Source of the DNA: Apostichopus japonicus
Taxonomy: Eukaryota; Echinodermata; Holothuroidea; Aspidochirotida; Stichopodidae
Reading direction: 5' to 3'
Length of the DNA stretch: 64,000 bases
Assembly: GCF_037975245.1 (NCBI RefSeq)
Contig: NC_092583.1
Location: forward strand, 11,487,764 to 11,551,763
Below, piece after piece: positions 28,201-39,772 of this stretch. Made by a program: the position numbers and the translations under genes. Below the pieces are notes generated by a model that had not been told where the DNA came from, ran no database searches, and was given only the letters and a program-made list of their open reading frames with translations. The number at the start of each line of letters is the position of its first letter. The stretch's first letter is position 1.

Positions 28201-30048
28201 AGCCTCATTGGCAATATCAAAGCTGCAAGCTGACCGAAGTCAGTCTCTTAGATTCATATTTATCGTCCATGATTATGAATTGTCAATTTGCAACAACTCT
28301 GTTACTGGACAACATACATTAATCTTGGAGTGACTCGAACTGGGGACCCAGATTGGAAGGCACCGACGTTAACCACTGAGCTAATACTCCTATGAGTAAA
28401 GTAAATGAGATTTTGTCACACCAGTTGTCATTAAATGTTTAAAAAGTTGAGCTCATCTAGAGAGGATTTTAAATTATGTTTTGAGAAGGTTTGATTAAGT
28501 ATGTCCTTAAGAAAGAGATTTTGAGTAAGGAGGTCGAGGAGAAGTGTGTTTCTTTAAAAATATTTTTGGTTTGAAACAATAAGTTGGTCAAAGAGAGGGG
28601 TTATGTTAGCTGCTTCAAACAGCAGCTTCATGGTAGCAATACAACTAGATATTTTTCAGGCAAATTCTAAGGGCTTTATATTATTAATAATGTTTAATTT
28701 GAAACTTAGAGCCTAGAGGCAGATACTACAGAATATCCCTTAACTCTATAAATTAAGTTATGCCATCCGGAGAAATGGTAATTGCAAAATTAAACCGATT
28801 ATTAACTTCCTGTAAACTCGAAGAGCAAAGCTACGAATTTAGCAAACACCGATTTGTCATGTTTTTTGAAAAAAATTAGCACTGTCCATAACATTGATAT
28901 GAAAGCGAGTTCAAATATGCAAAATACAGATCTCAAGATTACAATAGACACATTTCTTTTCTTTTTCGTCACAGTCGTACTCTCCAGGTCCAGGCGAAGT
29001 TGGAGGCTGTCCATTCAGCCAATCAGACGAAAATCACCTCAAATATTTAATGGATATTGAAGAGATCGGACCCGCACAACAAAATGTCATTCAGGATTTA
29101 AGCAAGAGTAAACTATTCACGGCTGCTTGCAAAGAATATCACAAATTGAAACTGTCCAATTTACGCCGTGCAGAGAAAAATGACGAGGGAGCAAAAAGGA
29201 GCCACAGAGAGGAAGGGTCACGTGTAGTGGCAAACATCACAGTGAAAGATGCAGGTCGTGAGGGAGCTATTCGCTCAAGGGAAAGTCTCAGTGAGGAGAT
29301 GACGTCATTGAAGTCCGAGGAAAGAGTCGGGGAAGGAAGAGACTCTATATCAGCGAAAGCGAAGATGAAGAAGGTAGGAAACAATTGTTCAAACGAAAAT
29401 AATATTGCGGTAGATCAGAAACACGAACGAGTAGCTCACAGACCAGACAATTTGAAATATGTTCCTCTTGAAGTTACCGCTTCCGGAAAACGGATTGTTA
29501 GTGATCAACTCCAACATGGGAGTGTAAATGTTAAACGGTGGAAACGTCACCATGGTAACAAAATAGTTGAAGAAAGACGCGATCAATTTAACGAACCGGA
29601 ATCGGGTTATGAAAGTGAGCAAATATCTCGAACACAATTTAATTCAGTAGAGAATCGGTCGTCGGCACCGATCGGAATTGAGCCGATTGAAAGACTAGAC
29701 GGTTGGAATGAAATGGATCAAACTTCCACGTTGCCATCGCAACCGGCTACGTCGTCCGGGGTACCGTATTCGCAGCAAGCCACGGGGCAGCGTCGAAATG
29801 GCTCCATCAAAGGATTTCGAGATGATGAATTTTTTCAGTCGGACGTTAAAGTATCTAGCCCTGGTAATGGTTACAGACCAAGTCAACAGAATGCGCGGTC
29901 ATGTGACTTTCTACGTACTCCAATCGAGAAGCGGAAAGAACTGATATCACGTGACCTGGATAATTTGCCGAATGAAGATAACTTGAGAAAACCGATACAC
30001 TATTATCACAGTTACAAGAAGTTAGTTTCGGAGTTGAAACTCTTGTAG
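25008..30048 (+). CDS. PRIM2: DNA primase large subunit (PRIM2-like), four exons, 724 aa
   Basis: The exons are 25008-25219, 26203-26863, 27783-28010 and 28975-30048, all with GT-AG introns and a continuous frame ending in TAG. PRIM2 is the regulatory subunit of the nuclear Pol alpha-primase complex and supports RNA primer synthesis at replication origins and on Okazaki fragments. The N-terminal half (about residues 3-260) aligns with the family, with landmarks SHFLLR, IPFQLALSL and AQVPFSKL. The C-terminal iron-sulfur domain keeps the four 4Fe-4S cysteines: C272 in PPCM, C363 in HSCKF, C379 in GGCPF and C419 in AACKEY. By my recollection human PRIM2 has them at 287, 367, 384 and 424. YNIRHLYG, the template/primer-contacting motif, is present. 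The ATG at 25008 follows an in-frame TAA, so about 25 N-terminal residues of the vertebrate protein are missing. The tail after residue ~425 is about 300 aa against roughly 85 in human, and is charged and low-complexity. Identity is secure; whether this is the only PRIM2 copy is unknown. Confidence 0.93.
26025..26108 (+). repeat. 21-bp CT-rich minisatellite in primase intron 1
   Basis: About four tandem copies of a 21-bp unit (CTCCCATCCTCTCCTCCCCTG-like, with substitutions) sit about 100 bases before the exon 2 acceptor. They extend the pyrimidine-rich region of the intron. Confidence 0.75.
26203..26863 (+). CDS. PRIM2: PRIM2-like exon 2
   Basis: The acceptor is TATATGCAG|GCTTG and the donor AGG|GTAAG. 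The exon carries the bulk of the all-helical N-terminal domain and the first Fe-S cysteine (PPCMYY, C272). The upstream in-frame junction residues read R-L-V-C-C-E, matching the family's RLAYC segment. The exon ends in HHSR, just before the IQFTLFLK of exon 3. Confidence 0.92.
27783..28010 (+). CDS. PRIM2: PRIM2-like exon 3
   Basis: This is a phase-0 exon of 76 codons. The acceptor TTTTCCAG precedes IQFTLFLKEVGL and the donor follows HSCKFLQ (CAG|GTACT). It holds LTFWKHEY, YNIRHLYG and the second Fe-S cysteine (C363), the most diagnostic stretch of the primase C-terminal domain. Confidence 0.94.
28327..28392 (-). repeat. tRNA-derived SINE head in primase intron 3
   Basis: Read on the minus strand: GGAGTATTAGCTCAGTGGTTA (A box) ... 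AGTTCGAGTCACTCC (B box and acceptor end). The acceptor stem pairs at five of seven positions, but the D and anticodon stems do not form, so it is a SINE head or pseudo-tRNA. Confidence 0.55.
28975..30048 (+). CDS. PRIM2: PRIM2-like exon 4 with long C-terminal tail
   Basis: After TCGTCACAG the exon opens with SYSPGPGEVGGCPFSQSD, holding the third Fe-S cysteine, and soon reaches AACKEY with the fourth. The frame then stays open for about 300 more codons: a Lys/Arg/Glu/Ser-rich tail without recognisable domains, ending KKLVSELKLL and TAG. A single open exon of 1,074 bases in AT-rich DNA argues that the tail is really translated. I see no known motif in it. Confidence 0.9.
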   Translation, partial: SYSPGPGEVGGCPFSQSDENHLKYLMDIEEIGPAQQNVIQDLSKSKLFTAACKEYHKLKLSNLRRAEKNDEGAKRSHREEGSRVVANITVKDAGREGAIRSRESLSEEMTSLKSEERVGEGRDSISAKAKMKKVGNNCSNENNIAVDQKHERVAHRPDNLKYVPLEVTASGKRIVSDQLQHGSVNVKRWKRHHGNKIVEERRDQFNEPESGYESEQISRTQFNSVENRSSAPIGIEPIERLDGWNEMDQTSTLPSQPATSSGVPYSQQATGQRRNGSIKGFRDDEFFQSDVKVSSPGNGYRPSQQNARSCDFLRTPIEKRKELISRDLDNLPNEDNLRKPIHYYHSYKKLVSELKLL

Positions 30049-30341
30049 CAAAGAAATACAACTGCGTGTATGCTTGTCAACCAGCTGAAGTCAAATTCCT
30101 TACAAAGGTTTTAGTGCAGTAACGGAATGGGGCTGTTGGGATAGGTGGGGTTGGGGGGGGGTTAAATTTTAATGTTTCAGTTTAGCCCCGCTGAAGTACT
30201 ATTTCTTTTGGCCCACTGTGAGTTATCCAGGTCCAAGCTTTGCTAACCGGTTGCAAAGTTGGTTTCAATAATCATGGAGCAATATCCTGTGATTTCACTT
30301 TAAAGAAAGAATAGGTGAGTCTGTTTTCAGATGTTGCTGGT

Positions 30342-30347
30342 AATAAA
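30342..30347 (+). promoter_or_regulatory. candidate poly(A) signal AATAAA
   Basis: This AATAAA lies about 300 bases after the primase stop codon on the coding strand. It is a plausible polyadenylation signal, but the hexamer is common in AT-rich DNA. Confidence 0.35.
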
Positions 30348-31330
30348 TGGTGCTGGAATAATAGTTTGTAGCTTTCTGTCAAGCAAGTTACCCGAGTCAA
30401 AGAAAGGATCAAAGACCACCTAACCACCCCCTCCCAATCCTCTTCATGCACTCCCAGCAGTAGGCACAAGGCAGTATCTCTCGAGTTGAAAGAGTGAAGC
30501 AACCAGTCAGTTACATGATTGTGAAAAAATAGCCTACAATCACTGGACAGTAAAACAGTTGTGTGATCTCTGAATCTGTACGATGGTTGGGCTTGGTGAA
30601 GAATAGCTCCTCGAGGGATATGGTGGTGCCCGTTCTATGCCCTTTGATGAACAAACCCTGAATATGCCAATGACAGTGTAAATCATAAGCTTACAATACA
30701 ATATATCAATGGTTCTATGTGCATTGAATGCTTCAATTGTCTGTTTGGTTCGCTTGTCAAAAACTAACATATTCCTGTCACATTTATGGCAATACTTCGT
30801 CACCAAATAGAGGATCTAGACATTCTCGCGCTTTTTATTTGGTTTTTCTGTGTATGTGGGGTGGTGGGGTGGGGTGGGGGCTGGAGGTCGTATGTCATTT
30901 CAATTTGGTATATCGCATCTGTGAAAGGTCAATCTTATCCAAAGTCACAGTTTGACGGGTCACTTCATCTTCGACTTGAAAATTGCGGTTCATTGCTAAC
31001 ATTGTTCGTTAGTTTTGTTGATGGATTTTAAGGGATCAAAGTTTCATAGAGTTGAAGGCGCACCAGGAGCGCCGATAACTGATTTACGGGGGGGGACCGT
31101 TCTGGAGAGATTTATTACTCACTGAAAGTGTAGCCGATTTTGTCCTATAAAAGTTAAAAGCCAATAATGTTACGTTGGTTTGTAACGTTGAATCCTTCTG
31201 AACCAGCCATGTAATAATTACATGTTAATTGGATACCGAATCTAAATTAAACAAGCATGTGCTAAAGATTATATCTGTCTGCCCCAAATTAGCGAGTTGT
31301 TAACCGTCTTGGTTCTATAGAGAAAATTTT

Positions 31331-31534
31331 TGTGTCCCACAAATTCAATACATGTTGTATTAACTTTTAAAATTTGGCAAAAATAAGTGAAATATTAAAA
31401 GGGATATTTTTGATAACATTTTTCAAAATAAGTGTGTCCCACAAATTCAATAAATGTTGTATTAACTTTTAAAATTTGGCAAAAATAAGTGAAATATTAA
31501 AAGGGATATTTTTGATAAAATTTTGCAAAATAAG
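31331..31534 (+). repeat. 102-bp tandem duplication
   Basis: A block beginning TGTGTCCCACAAATTCAATA at 31331 repeats at 31433 with very few changes, including AAATTTGGCAAAAATAAGTG. It is AT-rich and non-coding. Confidence 0.9.
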
Positions 31535-32489
31535 TGAAACATTAATAAGGGAACTTCTGGTGGCGGAGATTGCGACATTTATAAGGTTTATCGAAACTCT
31601 AGAGTATTTAGTGAAAATCACATCTGTAATTCGTGTTCCTAACTCTGGATAAAGTTGTATAAATGTAATTTATTTTTATATGATGAAGATAAACTCTTCC
31701 TTTCTGTCTGTGACGTCATCACGGTAGATATTATATGAACTTAAAGGAACGTTCGAACGACTCATAACTGTATCCCACTGTATTGCTTTTTTTGTATTTG
31801 TATTGCTAGTTATTATCACAGAAGAAGCCAACCCTGAATGCTCCTTTAAACGTTAATTTGTTTTCAGCAACTGAAGGAATTTTTCACAGTCTCTACTATA
31901 GAGTCCACGTTCCTGTTTTATTTGCCTAAATCACCTCTTAGATTTGAATTTGAATTAGATTTGAATTTGCAATAACAAAACCTTTTATATCATTCTTCTA
32001 CATGGTACAGAAATGAAAATGTATTTCAATATATTTGATTCTATATTATACTGTTTCCTGTTATCTGTTTTTTCTTTCTTTCGAAGCTTAAGATACCTTA
32101 ATATTTTACGCAAGACCCCATTCTTTTCTACAATTATAGAGTACGTTATATTCAAATGGTTGGTATATTCAAATAGTTGGGATTACTCATAATTAATTCC
32201 ACAATTTTCCTTTCAAAGAGAATCGTGCAGTTATAGAATAAATGTTTCGTATTTCGTAACTCACAAATAGACTCGTTTTTTTTTTATCGAATTATAAATG
32301 AATAGGTTCATTGGGACAAGAGTCCGTTTGATTATTCTTATTCTTATTTATTTGTTTATATATCTAGATGAAGGACGAGGAAGGGGAAGTGACGATCTAT
32401 AGAAAATAGAACTAGTCTTTCTATTGTCTTTTGTTCCCCCCTCATATCATGTATAGAAATGATATAATGATATTATTTAAGTGTTGTAT

Positions 32490-32967
32490 ATGTAAAAGCA
32501 TCAATAAAGGCATCAATTCTAATCTTAAGCTATTCGCTGATGACAGCTTATTATATACAGAACCACTGACAATCCGACGGACACAACTCTACTTCAGAAA
32601 GACCTTTTTACGTTGTCAGACTGGGCAGATATACCTGGCAAATGCAGTTTAATGCTGAGAAGTGTTATGTAATAAGAACGCAATCGTATAACAAAAAGGC
32701 TCATCTTTTCGATTCTATAATATAGGGTCATAGCCTATAAGGACGTCGACCATCAACCATACTTAGGTGTATACTTATAAAATGAATTGGAGTCACCACA
32801 TAGTCTATTGCAGAGTACCGATGTAGATGTAACATATCGGTAGTGACTAATTTATAGATTTGTAATTTGTCGTATATACCTCGTGTAAAATGACCAGCTA
32901 TATAGTTGAAGAACAACTTCCTCATGTCCTTACCACCCAAATTATCCTCCCAAGCCACGCTTCAAAT
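32490..32967 (+). pseudogene. LINE reverse-transcriptase fragment (CR1/Jockey-like)
   Basis: SNLKLFADDSLLY (32515-32556) is the catalytic FADD block of a non-LTR reverse transcriptase. It is followed after frame changes by QMQFNAEKC and QPYLGV, the usual next conserved blocks. Stops and frameshifts break it throughout. It is cut on the right by the hAT insertion at 32968. Confidence 0.7.
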
Positions 32968-33373
32968 CAGTGGGGGAGCTTCCATCAAGTCAGGGGGGGG
33001 GGGCTGATGCCCCCCCCCCTGACGGACTCAAATGGACTGCTGGCGGCCTTTTCAGCTTTTTACCACTTTTAACTTATTCGCAATTATTGACTTTTTTTAT
33101 TGCGCTCTCATCTACCTATTGACATTGGTCACGTTTTGTTGGTGTAATTTTCTGACAAAATGCTCTAACAGCTATTTATTCTTCGTTTATCTGCAAATTA
33201 GCAAGGCCCGGAAAGGGTCATATCCGGCGATCTAGGGAGTATCTTTACTAAAAATAATTATGTACGCTCCGCGCCAACCTGTGATGGCGCTCCGCTTAGA
33301 TAGTGCGGAAAGCACCCCTACAGACCATTCTGCCCCCCCCCCCCCCCGACCAATACCTCTAACTCCGCCACTG
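32968..33373 (-). mobile_element. hAT-type MITE, copy 2 (406 bp)
   Basis: The ends are CAGTGGGGGAGC and CTCCGCCACTG. The perfect 8-bp duplication CTTCAAAT lies at 32960-32967 and 33374-33381. Inside the left end GGGGGGGGGG and CCCCCCCCC face each other as a small hairpin. Same family as 22680-23080, inverted. Confidence 0.93.
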
Positions 33374-33381
33374 CTTCAAAT

Positions 33382-36300
33382 CACTCGTATTGACAAACTA
33401 GTACAATTCCTATAACCTTTATCTGATAGAAACATGATTTTCATACTGCTCAAAACGGTTCAGTTTGAGTGCTCTAATGCGGAATATGAAGTGCAGTAAA
33501 GGGAAAAATTTAAAAAAATGAAGACGTTCATCACTGGCGCTGAATATTCATTCGAGGAAGGTTACTCTCATCCAATTGGGACAATTTCCCAATGCTAATA
33601 CCTCTCTAAACAGTACTCCGATATCATGCTCTCAAAGCCACTGGTATTGACTGTATAATCAGTTCCTAACCTTGATCTGACAGTCACATGATATTATTGA
33701 GTGTTCTGAAGCGGGACATGATACTACAAAATAGAAAAAAATTGTCCCAACATGTACATGTATAGGCCTACATTAAGGTTCCCTCAATTCTCCCGTATTG
33801 CTGCTGTTGAAGGTGTGTGTGTGTGTTGGGTGGGTGGGGGGGGGGGGTGGGTGGGTGGTACCACTTGTTTATTACTGACTTAAGGGTACTGTACAAATAA
33901 CTTGAGCAAAAGTATAGTATGCTAAGGATGATATGCTATCAGTGTATGTCGTAATTCTATAACACTTTTTAATTTTCCCCCCAAAAGGAAAATCTTTAAT
34001 AATATGAGGTTCATCAGTCAAAGTGACTGGACACGCTATCTTATACACAGCAATTGGTCACTTCCTCAGACGAAGCGCGAAATTCAGTTAAAAAAACATT
34101 ATTATGAACTCAAATAACATGTTTACAATGCATTAAAAATTTGCCACCAACAAATGGTATTGATTGTCAACAAAATGGCGTACTTCTGTATTTCAGATAA
34201 AGTCAAAGAAAGTAGGTTTGGTTGAGTTTAGAATTTTATAAAACAATGGATTATCATTATCATTTATTCGGTATCGACATCCAATTTAGTATTAAAGGAT
34301 TGTTCCAGGGATTAAACAAATGTTATAGGTGAATATCTTGCAAGAGTGGAAGATAAGTCTATTTCTTTTGGCATAACAAGACTAACATCATGCATAAAGT
34401 TATCCATAAACTTGCAACAACTACAAACAAAAAACCTACCTGCCTTACCTGTGGCCGGGTATGGTGCATAGCTCCATGGAATCGATACTTCCTGAATTAC
34501 TTCGGTGACTACCCGTAAACTGAGGGCGTTCCACATGCACTTTGTTTACCCCTCCATCCTCCCCCCCCCCCCCCTTGGTCTGACGCATTACTTGTGTTCC
34601 CTGATATATATATATATATATATATATTGCATGTTGTCCGTCGTGATTGCTACCCTTTTCCGAAAACATTTGATGGCGCTGTCCATATTTGCCATATATT
34701 TGTAACCATACAACGCGGGAAGAGAAACACACGGGGACAACAGAACGATATGCTCATTTAATCAAACATTTGAAAATACATAATGACGTCACGAGTCTGT
34801 TGTGAGATTCTGAAATATAAGTTATAAATTAAAAAACAATATAGCTTGAGTCATCACATCGCAGTATTCTGCATTACAGTACATAACATTGATTTCATGA
34901 GCAATTAATTACGTACAGTTTGGGCTTTTGGAAAAATTGTATTGTATCGGTTATATTTTTAAGTCGGTTCTAGAAATTTACGATAAACATCATAAATACA
35001 AACTTACTTGGACTCTATGATTTCAAAATAATATCGTTCGTTAACACTGACCGGGCTTTAATTTAACAAGCATTGTGGCTTATTTTTAATTTATAAATAT
35101 ATTAAATGCATTATCTAGTATGACGTTACACATGATTAATTTTCTGTATAACGTAACGTTCATTTGATAGTTTTGCGTTGTTTGAAACTTGAAATTAGCT
35201 ACATTACATTGCATGTACAGTAAAACTTATTTAATCATACAAAGTAATAGTATACATATAATATAAAACAAGATGGGGTATACTAAAATGATAGGAAACC
35301 TGTATGAAAAATGCTGAAATTGCATAAAATAAACCTCAGCCCCACTGCGAGAAGTCGTTCGCAGAACTATCGTTAAGACAAGCTAAGAAGTATTGAACGA
35401 AACCTGTGACACAAAATTCGTGAAAATTAATCAGTTTAATTCGTGTATAATTGCACACTGGATGAGCCGATGAAGCATGTACTCTTTTCCCTTGAAATAA
35501 CTTGAATTACCACTTTAATAAGTACTGCTGCTTTCAGGCGAGGACACAACAAAGGATGATATTAAATATTACTATATTTAGTGAGCCACATTGGTTTTGT
35601 TATGACTTTAAACCATTGGTATTGTTATGACTTTAAAATAATTCTTTAAAAAAAACTGTTTAATCGGATGAGTTTAATCTGTTAATTGTCTACATTGAAA
35701 TAATGATATATCTGTATAGGATAACTTAATCATGAGATGCACTGGCCGGGTGCGCATGCATCCTTTCCCCCCACCTATATTCTCACCCCACCCCACCCCC
35801 ACACGACCCCCACCCGACCCCCACCCTTCTCCTCCACCCACCCTAGATATTTAGCTTTGGTGTCTTTCATATATGCCTATATGTTATGCCATATCATTAA
35901 ATGTTGATAATATTCTGCACCAGTTATAACGTCTGCACCATATCGTATACGGCATATACCGAACCGTATATACCGTGTTAATAGTTTCACCCGGTTTGCT
36001 TTGTATTATCCTTTCATACCGAACCACTTTCATACCACTTAAAAGACTGACAAGCTAAAGAATACAGGACTGCATGACCTGAATGGGGTCAGACATGGTC
36101 AAACTATCATAACGTCTGCACCATGCAGTATACAGCATATACCGAACCGTATCGTCTTGTTGTTGTTCTTGTCGCTGTCAAACACTATTTCCAGAAATCT
36201 AGTCATACCGTACTATATATTGTAGATGTTTTGTTTTTTCATATCGAACCGTCATCTATTACTCTTTATAGATCTGTTCATATTTGGTGACAAGTGGTGC

Positions 36301-36884
36301 ATTACTTCATTTCTGTACCCGACGTATATTCAGTTCTCGTTAGGTGTTCATACTATCATATACTTAACATAGATAGTTGGTTGTCTCATATACGGACTGC
36401 ATGAGTTACAAATGTGTCGTCATGAAGATATTTCAGCGACCGGAATTGGGGAATATTTTAAACCGGTTTGACTATTATCCGTGGGTGGTGTCAATTGATT
36501 CTCAATTAACAAGCGTGTAATGTCAGCAATACTGGTTGAGTGTTTCCGATTAAAATCAATCCATACTGGAGACATTATTATGTTTATCCACTTATTTATG
36601 AATATTCAGCAGTAAAAAATAGCAAGAAAGCTATTCCTAAGCTACTCCAGATCGCACAAAAAAAAGTTTATGATATTCCAATATTGTTGGTCTGATTCAA
36701 TATCCACAGAAAGGTATTCTTTATTATAACAACTCCGTTTTATCTTGTAGCTTCATTTCAGCGTTTCTCATTATATCTATATTTAGCATTATTGTCAGTT
36801 TCCCCGGAAGTGTTTCTGCCTGCTTCTCTATCTGCCTATCGCCATCATTTCCTCTGTTAATACTTTGCCGTAGAGTAATCAATT
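33382..36884. other. gene-free stretch
   Basis: Holds (GT)n plus a G-run at 33815-33858, poly-C at 34560-34574, (AT)n at 34604-34627 and a CCCCACCC-rich patch at 35765-35845. Repeated ATACCGAACC words occur at 35950-36250. No conserved coding region is seen. Confidence 0.5.
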
Positions 36885-37258
36885 TTATAACAACGTGCCA
36901 CAGTTTTTTCTTGGCAGAATGTACGCAGCCGTTTCAAGCTACGATAAAATAGTTACATGTGTAATTTACTAACTAGCCAAATGTCAGTTAACCGCCACCG
37001 GTTATCTCAAATCACCGCGGTCTGATCTTCAAGGAATCTTGTACATCGAATTACGGATTCCGTAACCAAACCTGCAAAAACACGTTTCTTATGTTTATGA
37101 TGAACGTCGTCTCATACTGTCACCTGAGTTACCATGGTAACGTGTGGCGGGAATACCGAATCACCATTATTAGTTTCTTTCAACAATCAAATCCAAACAG
37201 TCCTCCGAAAAAATCAAGGGGTTGTGTTGGTAACTGATCGAAAGTGTCCATACCCCCC
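36885..37258 (+). repeat. dispersed/duplicated block, copy 1 (~370 bp)
   Basis: Matches 58093-58450 in the same orientation with many long identical runs, such as TTACGGATTCCGTAACCAAA and GTTACCATGGTAACGTGTGG. Indels shift every frame between copies, so it is not coding. It includes the RFX-type palindrome GTTACCATGGTAAC at 37128-37141. Confidence 0.85.
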
Positions 37259-39415
37259 CCCCACCTTCTCCTTCCCGATCCTCATAACAGACATATTCAT
37301 AATTTTGTCACCTCGACTATTCTGTCTCCTCGTTATAATGAAGATACAATCAGTTTAAGTCATGATCTTGCTAGGCATACCAAAATACATTTCCTGACGG
37401 CTCATATTGGAAGGACTCCAAGAGTTAAAACGGAAGTTCTTTACCAGTGGCACACCGGCTTTCATAATGCGGTACACATGGTCATGGTTCGTATTACTTC
37501 CTCATGTTCACACAAAAGTCTTGAAATCCAGACAACTTATATGTATGATATCATCCGTTTTGGTGATGTTGTTTGATCTTCAAACGGTTAAATCTAACCT
37601 TCGTGTCTTGCTTTACGAGTTCAACAACTGGTTGTTATCACGTCCGTCCTTGATTGCTTATACAGAAGTACATGATTATATCATTGGCACCATACTGTAA
37701 AGACACATGTATGCTGTGTGTGTTTTGTTCGTTTGATATCTTGCTTTACACAGTCTAATCGAAATTCAGTGTCATATGAAGATCCGAACCATTCCTCCGC
37801 GCGACTTTATACATTTAATGAACAACGTGTGAAATTACTGCAGGGAAATTATGAATACGTTTGCAATAGAGATAACAAATAAACTATCTGGTTATAATGA
37901 CTTTCGAGCCTGTGAGTCCAGAGATTTTGGAGAAAAAAAATCAATAAATAAATTAAAAAAAAAAATCTATTATCAAACCCCCCAAAGCTGTCCATCTCAA
38001 AACCCGACACGCTTGTTCTGCATGAAAGTAAAATGTGGGTGCGAACACCTTTTTCAGATAACTTGATTTGTTTCTTATCCGGACTGAAAGGGAGGGGTGT
38101 GGGGAGGGGCATGGGGGTGGGCAGTGTTTGATAGTTAAACAAGATGGTGTGATACAGAATATGTTTGGTTGACTGGCGTCAAAGTTCATACATCAACTAA
38201 TAATAATATGTTAGATTTGATAACTCGGTTTGGATCGATCTATACCGTGCGTCTCACTACCGTTCAAAAGCCAAAAGGAAAGCTTCCTTGTAGACTAGAC
38301 CATTGGATATGATGTTCACAATGGGAAACGATGTTCTCTGGTCTTCAGTTCTTGGTTCATGGTTAGACATTTATCAAACCGAAACGGTTTTGTTGCAATG
38401 TTGGTGCACGATACCACGGTTTCACCGTCCTTAAATTAAGTTATCCCTCTGCTTTACAGAATTTTTTTTTTTTAAATTGCGGGCATATTTTGGCGACAGT
38501 TGTGATGTTGACGATTAAAACAAACGATTGAGCATAAACAGAGGGACGGAAATCTGTATCAAAGGAGAGTGGGTGGAGTGGGACGAACTGATCCTAAATC
38601 TTGTCGGTAGCCCTAGATATCAGGAAGGTGGGCGGTAAAACCTCTGGCTTGAGCATACAAATTAATCTCTTTTTTTTTTTCTGGTTGTTGATTGAATACA
38701 CAGATGACGAAAGCATTGATCGAGTACGCATCTTTGGTAGTCTAGGAGCCAACACAAAGGTCCATCATTCATCCACCGTGATGAAATGGAATAGTACAGT
38801 CATGACGTCACAACTTTTGTTTACTTGCCGATCGCCTAGTCTGCTGAAGTCAAATCGATGGTGGGGAAGCAAAATATGATATGTAGTTATTAAAATTGGC
38901 AATACGAAATTAAAAGAAAGGCATCGGTCTACTTACCTAGTAAGGTAAATGTACATATATAGGGTCATATTCCCAGAAAGGATTTTTCAGAATTGTTACA
39001 CATAGAAAAACGAATGGAAAAAAAGGAATCTAGAAACAGAACCGGTAGTAACTCGTTTGATTTCTTCGTGTGGTACGGTATGCGCGAAACGATAACGTCA
39101 AAACGCTGGTTTTTATACGTTTATTATACGAGAGAAAGAGAGAGAGAGAGAGAGAGGTGGAGAGAGATGATCAGGCAAATAAAATGATTGATAAAAGCTA
39201 TAACTGACAAACATTTATCATACACACCTTAGAGAAAAACAATTCTCTTGAAACATAATCTGTGAAAAAAAAGGTGGAATCTGGAAGAAAATGTATTATA
39301 ATATCAAAAAACAAATCAGCTACAAAGTTGCAAAACAGAATGGCGATGTCGTGTTCTTGTGAATAATTAATTAGACAACCACAAGGAGTAACACCGATTT
39401 TATATTGACCCTTAC
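37259..39415. other. gene-free stretch
   Basis: Open frames near 37244-37700 have no family resemblance. There is poly-T near 38461-38473 and a (GA)n microsatellite at 39129-39163. Any 3' UTR of the VWC-module gene would lie here or above. Confidence 0.45.
39129..39163. repeat. (GA)n microsatellite
   Basis: GAGAGAAAGAGAGAGAGAGAG with minor interruptions. Confidence 0.9.
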
Positions 39416-39549
39416 CTACTGAGTTCGAAATAAATTTAAGTAGACTTCTTCTTTCCCAGGAAGTTCCTCTTCTTCTTCTCCTTTGACATCTGCCCATCTC
39501 GAGTTGAATCTTGATCTCCTCCGTCACGGTGAAAAGAAATCCCCCTGCG
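39416..39549 (-). other. candidate 3'-terminal exon region of the VWC-module gene
   Basis: Two acceptors accept the phase-1 join. CAG|CGCAGG (exon from 39549) gives a short tail (AQGDFFSP) and a TGA. GCAG|GGGG (exon from 39544) gives a 43-codon basic segment ending at a good donor GTAG|GTAAGG at 39416, again phase 1-1. Neither resembles the modules upstream, and cDNA would be needed to choose. Confidence 0.25.
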
Positions 39550-39710
39550 CTGTAAATCATGAAATAACGACCTAACTTGCACAAATATTATGATATTACG
39601 GAAGGAGAGAGCCTGAGAAATAAAAGTTCTCGTTTTCTCCTCAGTTAAGACTTTTAAAAAAAGAACACAACATTTTATTGTTGAATACACGACATAGCGA
39701 GAGAGAGAGG

Positions 39711-39772
39711 CTAGGCTTTGAAGCCTATCAAGGCTTTGAAGCCTACCATAGGCTTTGAAGCCTATCAAGAGT
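39711..39772. repeat. three tandem AGGCTTTGAAGCCT dyads
   Basis: Self-complementary unit AGGCTTTGAAGCCT repeated three times with ATCA, ACCAT and ATCA linkers, giving a period of 18-19 bp. It resembles a small version of the dyad arrays elsewhere in the window. Confidence 0.8.

Larger units (their letters stand above)
30049..32489. other. gene-free stretch after the primase gene
   Basis: Contains the 3' untranslated region of the primase gene, G-rich patches (30125-30165, 30855-30890, 31088-31095) and a tandem duplication at 31331. No other gene is visible. Confidence 0.5.

Noticed and set aside
28327-28392. functional tRNA-Gly gene (minus strand)
   Set aside because: The loop reads UCC but D and anticodon stems fail to form; it fits a SINE head.
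37244-37700. overlapping open frames of about 100 codons
   Set aside because: They overlap a duplicated non-coding block whose copy at 58.1 kb has incompatible frames, and show no domain.
39436-39560. Lys-rich C-terminal exon ending GKKKST for the secreted-protein gene
   Set aside because: This frame is not phase 1-compatible with the exon 6 donor at either visible acceptor.
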